Shown in pieces: positions 10,646-22,457 of a stretch of DNA of 64,000 bases; position 1 is the stretch's first letter; the number at the start of each line of letters is the position of its first letter. The notes beneath the pieces are model-generated. The model saw only the letters and a list, made by a program, of their open reading frames with translations, was not told the origin of the DNA and ran no database searches. Position numbers and translations under genes: made by a program. Location: NCBI GenBank assembly GCA_022560025.1, contig JAFISE010000138.1, positions 1 through 64,000 of the forward strand, read 5' to 3'. This DNA is from Stagonosporopsis chrysanthemi (taxonomy: Eukaryota; Ascomycota; Dothideomycetes; Pleosporales; Didymellaceae).

Positions 10646-12728
10646 CTACAAAGCCTCGACACCAAGAGCACCCCTCTTCCTGCGCCTCGCAGTCGTCGCC
10701 GTGCCCGCCCTCTCGGCGCTCTTACCACCCAGATCCGACACACACTGCAGCCTTGTGGGGCGGTTGACCTTGCTCGCAGTGTACGCCCAGCGGCCATTGC
10801 CACCGCTGACGCCCATGTCGATGCTGGTTGCCCCGTTGATCAGCAGCGTCATCTTCTTGTTCGAGCCGTCGCGCACGTTGGAGCTGCACGACACGGAGAT
10901 GGAGCCCGACTTGCTGGACGCCCAGGTGTAGGTATCCATTGTCACGACGTCGGCGGCTGTGGGGTTGACTTTGACGGGGACCACGATCTCGCTCTTCGCC
11001 TTGGGGTCGGACTTCAGGCTCACGGTCAGGGTGAAGCTGAAGGTCTGCTCGCTGGTCACCTTGGGCGCTGTGAAGGAGGCGGTTGCCGTGTTGGCGTTGG
11101 TCAGGCTGATGGCGGGGGAGGCGGGACTGGTCTGCACCCAGGCGAAGTTGAGTTGGTCGTTGGTCAGCTTGGTCTCGGTGTTGGAGCCGCTCAGGGTGAG
11201 GAGTGCAGCAGAGCGTTGCGCAACGGAGAATTGTTGAGCTGCGGCAACAGGCAAAGTCTGAGTACCAGTGTTTGTGTTGGTGTTGGTGTTGGTGTTAGTG
11301 TTAGTGTTGGTAGTGTCGGTGTTGGTGTTGGTGTTGGTGTTGGTGTTGGTGTTGGTGTTGGTGTTGGTGTTGGTGTTGGTGTTGGTGTTGGTGTTTGTAT
11401 TTGTGTTGGTATCAGTGTTGGTGGTTGGCGTGGTAGGAGTGATGGAGGGGATGTCGCTGGGGCTGCACTTCTTCTTGGCTGCAGGCTGGTTAGCACCCGG
11501 GTAGGGGTTCAAAGGACCAAACTGCTGGTTGTCCAAGAAGTCACCCTGGTGAAGAGCCTGAATGTCGTTGAAGAGGAATGGTGGTGGGAATGTTCCGGGA
11601 ACGTCGACCTCGGGGAAGATCCACTCGCCAACAGCCGCGACGAACTGACCAGCCTTGATCTTGTTCTTGGTCTCCTGCACCGGGGTGTTGGTGGTGATCA
11701 TGTAGTCACGAGTGAAGGGTACGACTGGGGCAATGCGAGCCTCCCACTTGCAGCGAGCCTCCTGCTTAGGCGTGGCCGAGCCAATGCGGCGGAGAGTCTC
11801 CTCGCCCGTGCATGGGTCGACATCAATGGCGCTGATGGTGACGAGAGCGTTGGCACAGCTGGAGAGGAAGCCAATGACCTTCATGTCCGCGAACTCGACA
11901 TTACCAGCGGGATCCGGAACACCGACAAGCATGTCCTCAACGCGAATGTAGTTAGGTACGGTATCTGAGGCCTGGGTTGTAACCTGGACGTTGATACAAG
12001 TGACGGAGTGGGCAAGGATTTCGCCGTCCTTCTTGAGTCCGGCATATTCGATGAAATCGCCGGCCTTCAGGGGGACCATCGTGAATGGGTCAGGAGCGTT
12101 GAAGGTTCCACCAGTACCGCGGTTAGAGTCCTTGCACGTCTCGGTGTTGCCTGAGTGCTGAATGCACATGGGGAATCCGGAGAAGGATGAGACAGACGGA
12201 TTCTGTGTATCCATGATGAAGTAGGGCTCTGCCTCGACCTTGGGTGCAAATGCACCCTCAGGGTCATTGATCCTGACCCTGGGTCCACCTGCGATCTTGA
12301 TGACACCATTGTTGATCGATTCGATATAACCCTGGCTGCCTTCAAGACCAAACCTGGCTGCGATCTGAATCTGTCCTGCAATAGGCTTGCCGCCAATGAT
12401 GTTGCCAGTTACGGTGGTTTCGTATCCCCCAGCGTTTGCCTCGCATGCCTTTCGGAAGGGAGCGTAAACGACTGGGAACTGGACGATCAAGTTCTGCGGT
12501 ACGGTGATCTGGAATTCATTGACACTGACAGTACCACCGGCGTTGAACTCGGACCCTGATGGTTGGCAGCTATTCGTGCATTAGCAACTGCTTGGGTAGC
12601 TTCAGTAACTTGCACACATACCTATCCAACGATCCTGTGACTGTGAAGGGGATGATATTGGGAATGTTCTGAGCAAAGCCGACGGAGGCCAGCGAGATGA
12701 AAGAAGCTAACTGTGCAAGACGAGACAT
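10646..12728 (-). CDS. Secreted protein with Asn-Thr repeat tract (676 aa), 2 exons
   Basis: Exon 1 12622-12728 (ATG at 12728) and exon 2 10646-12569. The 52-nt intron has donor GTATGT, branch GCTAATG and acceptor ATAG; phase is consistent. A signal peptide (MSRLAQLASFISLASVGFA) begins a Cys-containing region to about residue 410. Next comes a low-complexity (Asn-Thr)n spacer at about residues 412-468. A C-terminal part of about 200 residues follows, with a beta-rich Ig/PKD-like look (AISLTNANTATASFTAPKV, FTLTVSLKSD) and a short final Cys pair (ISVSCSSN, LQCVSD). The tail is basic (ARRRKRGA). No GPI signal is evident. It is probably a wall-associated or extracellular protein whose Thr-rich linker would be O-mannosylated; this is inference. 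The family is not recognised by name. Confidence 0.8.
11266..11420 (-). repeat. GGTGTT hexamer microsatellite coding (Asn-Thr)n
   Basis: Near-perfect 6-bp tandem array (GGTGTT on the plus strand, AACACC on the coding strand). A 6-bp unit keeps the frame, so length changes alter the Asn-Thr linker without frameshift. Occasional variants (GTGTTA, GTGTCG, GTATTT) lie at both ends, and the centre is purest, as expected for a recently expanded array. Confidence 0.9.
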
Positions 12729-15700
12729 CTTGATGACTGTGATGAGAGTGTTGTGTTGATGATACTTAAAGAGGGAACACAAGGGATTCTTATGTCTCAA
12801 TCGCACAGCTTCATTCTCGCTTTCTTCACGTTCTGGTCCTCACCTAGAGGGCCTACACCAGGTCCAAGGACCATCCGGCTGAGTGTACTGCCACGTGTAG
12901 GCCGTCCAGACGCCTGCCGCCTGGGCTCCAGCGGATAGAGTAACTGAAAGTGTCTAGGCTAGAGATGTCAAGCGAGCGGTCCCGCCAAACTATTCTGCAC
13001 AGCGAGCACCAGCACATGGTGGGCGTCCGCCATCAATACTTCCAAGACTTTTGACGAGGCTTGTAGGGTTCTTGCCGACTCAAAGAGGTCAGCTTTCTGG
13101 CACTGTCAAGTCGTAGTGGCAAGGCTGGTCCCAAAATGGCAGCTCGGGAGCTCGTATGCTGGCCGCTGTGCCAAGTCAAGCTTCGAGCGGAAAGAATTCG
13201 AGGCCAATGCAAGTCTAGTCTCGACACCTTGGCGCTCTTTGTGTATCCCCGGGTTGAGGTATCCACTCGGGAGCGGCTGAAGGCTGCCAAGAAGCCTGAT
13301 GGTCAGCCGGTGTACCATGGGCCTGGGCAGATCTGCCGGCAACGTGTGGAGATGCCGGTGCCAAAAGCGCATGCTGCGTCCCAATAATGGCGTTTCCTTT
13401 CTGGTTCCCGAGTATTCTGTGAACCGTTCTCCAGAGGACCGTTGAACCATTCCAACAAAGAAACGGCGAACCCTTTGAACACCAAGAATAGAGCTTGTTA
13501 AAAGACCAAGTTTGAACATGATGATTGCACGACTCTTGAATTCAAAAATCAGCTAAAATCGACGTGCCGTGCATGGCTTGCAGGCGGTAGCTGAACGACG
13601 GCCTATTCTGAGATGCTCGGCTTCAGGCCCGGGATAGTCAAGCATGGACTTCGTAGCTTAACCTGCGTCAGCATCCTTGACGAGGCTGCGTGTTGATTCG
13701 CTCGTCGACAAAGTCACAGCATGGTGAGGCGAAGCAGCAGACTTTGCTGGCTTGTTCTAGAGCCGTGTCAGTTAGAGGTCTGATCAAGTGCTTCGCCTTA
13801 AAGTGCCGGCCGGTACTTGCGGTAGCTATTTACCGGCACCACGCTGGACACTGGGCAGCGATCCAGGCTCGACGACGTTAGAGACGCCAGTGGTACAAAG
13901 CCTGCTGGGCAAGGCGAAATCTAGTAGCGTCCAACGCAAAGCGGAGACCCAAAGAAATGCATGACATTCTGGGTTTGGAGCAGGATGCTGCTTTTGCGGG
14001 GCTCTCGCTTATCTCGCCTTTGGGCCCGGTCTGGGGTGGCCAAGCCTAATCCACGTGTCGATCTCGACTCTTGAACACACGACTCCAGCCTCTTCCGCTC
14101 GTATTTCGCAGGTCTTCGACCTTGTGGCTTACCTTGGCAGCCTCAAGCAAAGCTGAGGCGACAGATCACCTCTAGAATGCCATGTCTCTTTTCGATAGCT
14201 CTCCTCACCCGCACTCCAGTCACGGCGTCGCCACGCGGAAGCCAGTGGCTTCACACGATACTGCTGGACGGTACCAAAGTACTCGGAGTCTGAGAGCTGA
14301 TTCTCGCATGCGAAAGCGACGACTCAGCAGTAATCGGATGTCGACTCGAACGGACTAGCCGAAAACTCTTCTACGATGATCTTATGATTACCTATCTCTG
14401 AAGGACAAGCTGTAGTCTAGTCCTGAGCCTCTCTGTCAACCGACTAGCTTGGGCACTTCTATCGAGTGCCACTGTCAAAACATAATCGTGTGAAAATTTG
14501 CACTTCATTGCAGGTGACTGTAACCTGAGTGTCATATTCGCACATTAGAAATCTTTGTAAAAGCTGCGACGTGGAACGATGCGAAGCCGATCAATTCACG
14601 AGGTGAGGCATGAAGCCCGGGTACCATTGTTCTGGAGGCGCTCGACTTCGGCACTCGCCCCGCCTGTAACGAAATGGGTAAGGTCGGTGGGCACCATCAT
14701 CACGTGTTAAAAAACTAGACCCGTATCCTGTAGTGCTGACGGGATCACTACGGGGCGCTTGAAGTAGGTAAAGAGAAATCTACAAGGAAAGAGCGTGACC
14801 TGTGCTACTAGCTGATTGTTCGCTGACGCGATGATTAAGGCTATGACTTGCCTCTTTGTGATCTGGTTGAGCCTTGTAACTCGCTTTCAGCGTACGCATG
14901 TGGACCACTCCAATTCCCAACCTCGGACAGAAGAGATCGCGAATCCTGCGTGATAAGCCAAGCCCGCCTAAGTATGCACATGTACGGGTTGACCAAGTTT
15001 CTCGAGGTCAACGAAAGCAAGGTCACGATGGTTGCTGGGAGACGCAGCGCCAGCCTCCCCACTTCGGCCACTGCGAACATGAGGAGCAGGTACAAGTGCA
15101 GCGGGGCAGCCGTCAGCAAGTGGTTGGTGCGTGAAGGCGGCACGGAGAAGAGGCACAGACAAAGGACGATCGGGAGATCATGCCGATGCGACCTCTGCAC
15201 GCGAGAACGTCTTCTCGGTGTCGCGTGGGGATGGCATTTGTAAACGTGATGTAATGGCGCTCTCTCTGCAGACGTGTAGCGTGCGTGTTGCTGAGGGTCG
15301 TCTGCTTGTTTACTGTGACCGACACTTGCAGCATCTCGAGTCTCTCCCCACCACAGCTGAGCCACTGCGCACTACGAGAGTGCATCCCTGCGGTACAACC
15401 AGGTTTTTCTCTGTTCAACGCTGTCTGCTCAGGGAGTGGTGCGGAGACGATGCGGATGAAACGGTGCTTTCCTGTTGACGGGCGGCCCATCGCTGGGGCA
15501 ACGGTGATCAACACGCCTCACTAAAAATAACCGCGCGAGCCACAATTGGGCCATAGGCCGGCTGTCGCCATCTTCAAGATTGCATCACTCCTGGCCTTGC
15601 AAACAACCCATTCTTGACACGACCACATATCCATACTGTGGTGGTGCCGTGAGCGTGGTCGGCGCAATTCCTCTCTTTAATTGCCGTTCTTGCGACGACC

Positions 15701-15834
15701 AGCATTCCTCGCTTGGACTTTGCTCCGCCTCGCCTCGGCCGATTGCACGCCTGCGATCACCGAACTGCCCCACTGCGCTGCGCAGTCACAGTGCATACGC
15801 GACCGACGACGCCGCTGGCAGGTCTGCAGCCAAC
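12729..15834. other. 3.1-kb spacer; no gene recognised
   Basis: Large interval between the divergent secreted-protein gene and ASE1. A minus frame at 13033-13485 is open except for one TGA at 13303-13305 and might be a degraded exon, but its composition is not convincing. No tRNA, rRNA or domain was recognised. The right end must hold the ASE1 promoter and 5' UTR. Confidence 0.4.
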
Positions 15835-18309
15835 ATGGACACCAGCTACCTCGCTCAGCAGGTCACCACCATCATCGGCCAGCTGCACGGCCTGTATGAT
15901 GAGATTGGAGTGCCCAACCATGAGCGCGACTCGCGCGAAGCAGAGGTACATAAACCTTGTGCACAGCTCTATGCGCCGCAGCTAACTCGATTCAGCTCTT
16001 CTCTGCGCTGTCCGACACCCTTCATAGCCAGTTGCGCACTGTCACTAATGAGAAGCACGAGTTGACAGAGGAGGCGCAGCGCCTCATCAAGGCGATCAAG
16101 CAGATGGAGGCCTCGATGAGCGACAGCAAGACGAGCCCCAAGTACAACGACGACGAACCACAGATCACCTACCCGTTGACTCGCTGCCTCAAGACGCTCA
16201 AGGCGAAATACAACACAGTCGCCAAGCAGCACCAGGAGCGCTTTGAACAGATGCGGAGTAAGTCCGCCATCTTCCCCTACCCTAGCTATGCTAATTCGTG
16301 AAGAACTCGCCGAGGCTCTCGAGTCGTACGCATCCCACCTCGAGGACGACTTTGTCAGAATCAAGCTGCCACCAACTGCCCCAGATGCGACTATCCCACC
16401 CTCATTTGATGTGTCCAGCTCTTACGTAACCAAGCTGGACCGCGAATTCACCCGCGTACACGAAGAGTACACCAAACGTCTGGGCCAAGTCCAGATGCTC
16501 TGCCAGGAGATCATTCAGCTTTGGGCGGAACTGGGAACACCACAGGCGCAGACAGACTCGGCCATTGTCGAGCACCACCGCGACTCGCCAGAGCAGCTGG
16601 GTCTGCACATGGAGGACTTGGCTATACTCAAGGGCAAGAAGGAACGTCTCATCGAGGAGAAGCACGGCCGCGAACGACGCATTGCTCAGCTGCGAGCCAC
16701 CATCGAGGACCTGTGGGAGCGCCTTAGCGTAGACGCCAGCGAACAAAAGCACTTCTTTGCCAGCAACCGTGGCTGCGGTCTCAGGACGATCAACAACTTC
16801 GAAGACGAGCTGTCACGGCTGAACGAGCTTAAGCGCCAGAACCTGCACATTTTCGTCGAGGAGGCGCGTATCAAGCTGCAAGAGCTGTGGGATGCCTTGT
16901 ACTTTTCTGAAGAGGAGATGCTCGACTTTACTCCTGCCTTCTCTGATGTTTGCAGCGACGCACTTCTATCTGCACATGAGGCGGAAATCGCCCGTCTCGA
17001 ACAACTCAAGGAGCAACGCCTGCCTGTTCTTTCGAAGATCGACCGACACCGCGAGCTAATCAAAGAACGAGCTGATCTTCAGCAGTCCAGCCAGGATGCT
17101 TCTCGGTTGATGGGCCGTGGCCAGAAGGGAGAGAAGCGGGATCCTGGAAAGCTGCTGCGTGAGGAGAAGATGCGGAAACGAATCGCGAAGGAGTTACCCA
17201 AGGTCGAAGCGGACCTCCGAGCGACACTCGAGGCTTACGAGGACGAATGGGGCCGGCCATTCCTTGTCCACGGTGAACGCTACCTAGATGAGCTTGAAGC
17301 TGCTTCGCAAAAGGCAGCGCCTCCAGCACGAGCAAAGACACCGTCCAATATGAGCATGCCCGCCAGCAAGCAAGGAACGCTTACCAGGACCAACTCCACG
17401 GTCCGCGCACGTGCTGGCACAATTCATGGACAATCGACTCAAGGACAAGCCAACCATCGCCAGACCATCAACGAGCCACCTAGTCGAACCAAGACACCCG
17501 TGTCGGTTAATTTTGGCTCCAGCACAATGCGCGGGAATCCCTTTGCGCAGTCCGTCTCTGCAGCGTCTGGAGCGAAGAGTCCGTCCAAGCTGCCGACTCG
17601 TGCTGCACCCAAGACGATGGGCTCACCTGAGCGACGACCTGGTACTCTCAATCGCACTGACTCTACGTTATCTCGAGCTGAGTCGACATATTCTACCCAC
17701 TCACGCGGTGACTCGATACTCTCGACGACATCATCGATACACTCGCGAGGAGAGTCACAATCTTCAACGATGCGGAGGATGGGTCCTCCCATGGCCCCGC
17801 CTCCACGCATGAAGGACCTCTTCATTCCGCCAGAGCCTACAGAAACACCCAGGAACCGCTTCGAATTCAACCGTGGCGAGCGCAGCGAGAGTATCGTGCG
17901 CAGCATGGCACCCGAGGATCCGTACGACGATGGATTCAGCAAGACAATGCGACCTAGCTTCCCTGTATCGTCGTTGGCACCGATGCCCACTCCATCCCTC
18001 TCATCAAGCAGCAGCCGGCACTTGTCGCAAGCGTCTTCGACAGGGTCTGGGCACGCAGGGTCAGAGAACTGGGAGACGTTCAGCGAGCAGTCTGATGACG
18101 CGCCCGAGAGCAACATTGACTTTCAGGACTATCGAAGCAGCCAGAGCAAGCGTGCGACAGCTGAATATGCATCGACTCCTCGGCCTGTCCTAGGCAAGAA
18201 GATTCGAGGGATCCGCAGTGTCGACAATGGTAACATGATGGTGGACCAGGACGGGCGCACGGTGCGGTGCAGTGAAGCTGGCTGGACAGACGACGGCAGC
18301 GTGTACTGA
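15835..18309 (+). CDS. ASE1: Microtubule-bundling protein Ase1/PRC1/MAP65, 3 exons
   Basis: Exons 15835-15945, 15996-16257 and 16304-18309; introns of 50 nt (GTACAT...TTCAG, branch GCTAACTC) and 46 nt (GTAAGT...GAAG). The joined protein is 792 aa. The N-terminal two thirds is coiled coil of the MAP65 type (RFEQMR-KLAEALESYASHLE, LCQEIIQLWAELGTP, ERRIAQLRATIEDLWERLSV), followed by the microtubule-binding spectrin-like segment (LPVLSKIDRHRELIKERADL, EEKMRKRIAKELPKVEADL). Residues from about 500 are a Ser/Thr/Arg-rich disordered tail with many SP/TP sites, the usual region for Cdk control. The protein crosslinks antiparallel microtubules in the anaphase spindle midzone. The second acceptor (GTGAAG) is weak but restores the conserved KLAEALES frame. 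Confidence 0.92.
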
Positions 18310-20493
18310 GGAGATGGTGAGGGCGAAATTCTTTTCACGACACGCGCACGGAAATGGCAGGTCCACGCAGATGGTGCCAGGCGGCCTGCGCGAACGCATG
18401 CAGGGTGTGTGGGGTTTCATTCGACACGCTTTGCAACGGCCCTTTCTCTTTGGCTGTACTCTTTGTGGCTTGGATGTTTTGAAAATTTTCACTTGGACTC
18501 ATGTCTTCATTTCGGGCACAACAGGCGGCGATAGTCGCCACGTACGAGGCGGAGCGGGTAGACTGCATGTCACTTATGCATGTACCCACCGGCTGGCGCT
18601 GCTCCCTCGGCGGTTGCACTTGTTTCACGTTGCACCATCTGACCGTTGTTACCTTTGCTTGAATTGGGTCCTCGCAGCATTTGTGCGAGTCGACGGCGTT
18701 TTGGGCAGCCATTGGGTGCTATGCTGATATTTGTTTTTTGTTTGCTCGTTTGTTTGTGTAGCGAAGGCGCGAGATGCATAGGGTAATGCCCGCGAGCAGG
18801 ATGGAAGCGTGTGTGTACTATTATTGCTGAGCCGAGGACTGCAGCCAAAGCGAAAATCTTCACCATCAAGTTCGGTCGTGCAACGTCTGTGCCCATTGTT
18901 TTGCAGCGCAGCAGATGAGGCGTAGTCATGTCCTTCCTATTGAGGCTGCTGGTACCGCCCGACCTTCTGCTTCTGGGCTACGGGAGGTCTTGAGCTGAAG
19001 CGGAAGGTGGGGAGCGGCGAGGTGAGTCGAGGAGAGGACAGAGTGACATGCTGTGTTGAAAGCCGCAACATGCTCTCTGAAGCCAGCAACAACCAAGTCA
19101 GTCAGAACACACACAAACAACGGTTGATGGATACAAGCAAACCCCCGAGCCACGCAGCCGCATGCAGGTATTGCGCAAAACCAGTTTCCAGGTCGCGAGC
19201 CACACGTCGCAATGGGGTCGGGTTGTCTGTTTGGGGCATCGCGCGCATGCACCCCACAGCTGGCTGGGGGAGTGATAGGCCCCCAGCGGCGCATGCGAGA
19301 CAGAGATGCAGTCGAGATAAGGAATCGCCATCTGACAGGCCGCGTCCCCCAGATGCTAGCCCGCACTACGGGCGCCTCTCCGGCGTGTTATGCGGTCATG
19401 TCGACGCTGAGGTGGGCGCGCACGCTTATCGCGACACAGCTGCGACACGCGAGCACAGTGAAGGCGGCTGACCAAGGGTGCGAGGACGGCGAGACGCGGC
19501 GTGAGGCGCGGGCAGGGCGCGGGTGCTTGTCGCCAGCCTGCCCTGTCTACACAGTATGTACACGCTGCACACCGCCCCGGCGAGCGTGCCGTGTCTCTTC
19601 TGCGGAGCTTCCAGAAGGAATGCAGCGGTGCGGCGTGGGGCAGGGCTGATGCTGGCGTCGCAAATCGCGGAGAGACAGGCCGCGGCGCAGGGGTGCCGTG
19701 CGGCCCAACCTCAGCAGCGGCGCGGCGGCAGCACCGCGCTTCGCGGGTTTCGGGCAGGTGAGTGCTGGCAGGAATCACAATAGTACCGTACTACTACAGT
19801 ACTACTGTGTATGTAATAACATGTACTGCAGCGAGGCTCGGCTGCCGCCCGCTGCTCCGCGGTCCCTGGCGGCCATGAGCCTCTGTGCGCCGTGACACGG
19901 TCGCATGCAGTGCTGATCCGGTGTGCCCTTGTGCTCGATAGGAAGGTTCGCCCACGCGACTGGCGGTTATTACTCAGATGCACAATATCGAGCCCCGATA
20001 GCCCTGGCGTGCCTGTGAGGGTCCCCCGGTGCAACCCGTCGACGTGTGGTGTGCTGCCTTGCCTTATCGCTGCATGCCAGCGCTGTGTCTGTGTTGCGTC
20101 GGTCTATCCATCCTATCTGCCATCTACATACTCCAGCCTGCCCTCGCTCGTCTTGCTTGCTCGCTCACTCGCTCACTCAGTCCCACCACGGCCGCCTCCT
20201 GCTGCCCGCCGACCACCAACCGCCAACCGCCAACCGCCTGCAACACCTGCAACACCTGCAACACCTGCAACACCTGCGGCACATTGCTCCGTCGTGTCGC
20301 GTGCCCCGGGGATCATCGGCCGGCCCTGACCCTGCGTGTCTGATGCTCGCCCTGGCAGCTGTCCAATCCCGCCGCAGCAATAACGTAAAGCTTTCGCTCC
20401 CGAGCAACGTCACGACGCCTAGCCGTGCTGGGACTCGGAGCGTCGTTAGTCACGGGAAAACGCTCACAGGGACTGCGTTGCGTCTTGCCGACC
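18310..20493. other. 2.2-kb spacer; tandem 9-bp repeats near right end
   Basis: Contains the ASE1 3' UTR and the leader of the downstream gene. A 9-bp unit CAACACCTG is repeated about four times at 20239-20277, preceded by CCAACCGC repeats. GC-rich open frames on both strands are random in composition. No RNA gene recognised. Confidence 0.45.
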
Positions 20494-21930
20494 ATGATCT
20501 CGCCAAGGTCCTTTCCCTATCTCCAGCACTCGCCGCCGACACCGCGCAGCAAGCCCGCTGAGAACATGGGCACCCGCACTGCTCGCCATGCCCTCGCCCC
20601 GCGCACCACCAATCCCCCATGCACACCTGTCGCGCCCGCTGCGCCCGCCGACGCCATGCTCAAGCACTCCAGCCCCGTCGTCATCCCGCCGCGCACCCCG
20701 ACCCGGCCCTCGTCCACCCAGTCTGTCCGCGTCAAGGGACAGAACGGCGCCCGGCCGCCACGCTCCACCAAGAGCCACAACCCAGACGCCCTCCCGCCAG
20801 CCGTCGCCGCCCTGCTGGCCATCACCTCGATCCCCGCCCGCCAGCCGCACCGCAGACGCAAGCGCCCGGCCGCCGACAGGAGCATCTCCATGGACGAGCT
20901 GATCCAAGAGTGGAAGCAGGAGGACGTCGAGGTCCCGGCCTCGCTGGTCGGCTCGCCCATGGACCTGCTGCTCGGCCGCGTCGACGAGTCCGAGTCCGAC
21001 TATGGCAGCAGCCTGCCGAGCTTTGAGCAGGACAAGGGCCTCTTCGGCACGTCCAGGTCGATATCTAGCGACTCGCTCTCGACGCTCCCGCCCTCGCTCG
21101 ACTACGACGCGCCCTCGTACTCGTCGCACTGGGACAACCTCAGCACGCCGGACTCGGTCGGCCGCAAGTCGCTCTCCGAGCGCAGGGAGAAGGTCTACTC
21201 GTCCCCACCAAAAGAGGATTGCGTCCTCGACCACCCGCTGCTCCACTTCCACGTCGAGGAGCTCGAGGACCTCACAGAAGCAAACACCCCGGACGTCATC
21301 CGGATATCACCGTCAAACGAGCGATTCAAGTCGTTCAAGTCCAACCTCACAGCATCGCTCCAGGCGCTGAAAGAGGCGGCCAAGTCGTTCTCCAACTTCA
21401 CCGCGCCCAGTGTGCCGCCGGACGACCTTCTCACCCGGTCGCTCCTGTCGCCCAGGTTCACCAGCGAGATGATGCCAAAGCACCTGGAAGAGCTCCCATC
21501 GCCCGCACTGCGCCGCTACCTCAACCCACAGCCTGCCCCCATCTCCGCCACGGAGCTGTCCATGCAGCTCCACGATGCGCTCATGATCGACACCGACGCC
21601 GACACCCATGCGCCGATGATCCAGATGCAGACATACGACCGACGAGGCCGGTCGTCCAAGAGCCGCCGCAAGAGCGCGGATCCCTTTTCCGAAGCCGGCC
21701 GCTTGCAGGCACCAACCCCGACCGTCCGCCAGCGCGAGCCCCGCGAGAACAGCGACTTCCTGCGCGTCATTGTGCTGGAGATGAACATGCGCCGCGTCGG
21801 CAAGCTCGACGCAAAGGCCGTCGGCAGGGCGCGCATTTGGCTGCCGCCGCGCAAGCTGGGCGCCGCCAAATCTCCTGCTTTGCAGAGCGCAAGCAGCGTG
21901 CCGGACAGGTGGGTTGGCACGCCAGTGTGA
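20494..21930 (+). CDS. Conserved-looking fungal protein of unknown function (478 aa)
   Basis: Single exon. The frame is open from 20425, but that codon is CTG; the first ATG is at 20494 (MISPRSFPYLQH), giving 478 aa. The protein is mostly disordered, rich in Ser, Pro and Arg, with basic patches (RRRKRPAADR, SSKSRRKS) that may act as nuclear localisation signals. Shorter ordered stretches (SISMDELIQEWKQEDVEV, GRVDESESDYGSSLPSF, LTASLQALKEAAKSFSNF, VIVLEMNMRRVGKLDAKAV) look conserved. No catalytic motif, signal peptide or membrane segment is seen. Codon use is strongly GC-ending, as in the esterase and Sec14 genes. I do not recognise the family. A cell-cycle or signalling role would be a guess. 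Confidence 0.65.
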   Translation: MISPRSFPYLQHSPPTPRSKPAENMGTRTARHALAPRTTNPPCTPVAPAAPADAMLKHSSPVVIPPRTPTRPSSTQSVRVKGQNGARPPRSTKSHNPDALPPAVAALLAITSIPARQPHRRRKRPAADRSISMDELIQEWKQEDVEVPASLVGSPMDLLLGRVDESESDYGSSLPSFEQDKGLFGTSRSISSDSLSTLPPSLDYDAPSYSSHWDNLSTPDSVGRKSLSERREKVYSSPPKEDCVLDHPLLHFHVEELEDLTEANTPDVIRISPSNERFKSFKSNLTASLQALKEAAKSFSNFTAPSVPPDDLLTRSLLSPRFTSEMMPKHLEELPSPALRRYLNPQPAPISATELSMQLHDALMIDTDADTHAPMIQMQTYDRRGRSSKSRRKSADPFSEAGRLQAPTPTVRQREPRENSDFLRVIVLEMNMRRVGKLDAKAVGRARIWLPPRKLGAAKSPALQSASSVPDRWVGTPV

Positions 21931-22424
21931 GCGCTTGACGTCCAAATTGGAAAACGCACGGCATGGACGAATTCGCTAGGCTGCCAACCGCGCCACAAAA
22001 CCCGTTCCCACAGCATGCATGCACATGCAATTTGCGGTCGGGCAGCAAAGTCCCTCGCAACGTTCACGACACGACACACCAGCCGTCGGTGTTCGGCCGC
22101 AGAAAAACCGTTACCATACATGCGTACATACGTCGGCGGCGCTATTATTGCACATCCCGGTAGTCGATCGCGCATGCGACGTCTCCTCGGGTCGCCACAT
22201 GACCACAACTCGCCCTTGGCAGTGGAGATGCGCACTCTACACATTCCCGCTTTGGGAAGCACGCGCAGCAGCGCAGCGCAGCGCAGCGCACGCCGCGGAT
22301 GGCTGGTGCACACCGCGACTGCGCCCGCTGAGCTGGGAAGTGCAGTGCAAGTGCAGTGCAAGTGCGAGCCCGCGAGCAACTTCGCATCCACACACCACCG
22401 TAATGACAGTCCAGCACCGCACTG

Positions 22425-22457
<33 letters not shown>

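Noticed and set aside
11153..11968. 271-codon plus frame across the GGTGTT array
   Set aside because: The (Val-Gly) and (Val-Leu) repeats come from the microsatellite; the minus frame has the signal peptide and spliced structure.
13790..13840. Imperfect stem GTGCCGG...TACCGGCAC
   Set aside because: Short imperfect stem with no neighbouring gene to regulate; likely chance.
15113..15514. 133-codon minus frame and overlapping plus frames
   Set aside because: No domain, random composition, several competing frames of similar length.
19356..20329. Several 85-145 codon frames on both strands
   Set aside because: High GC reduces stops; composition is random and they overlap each other.
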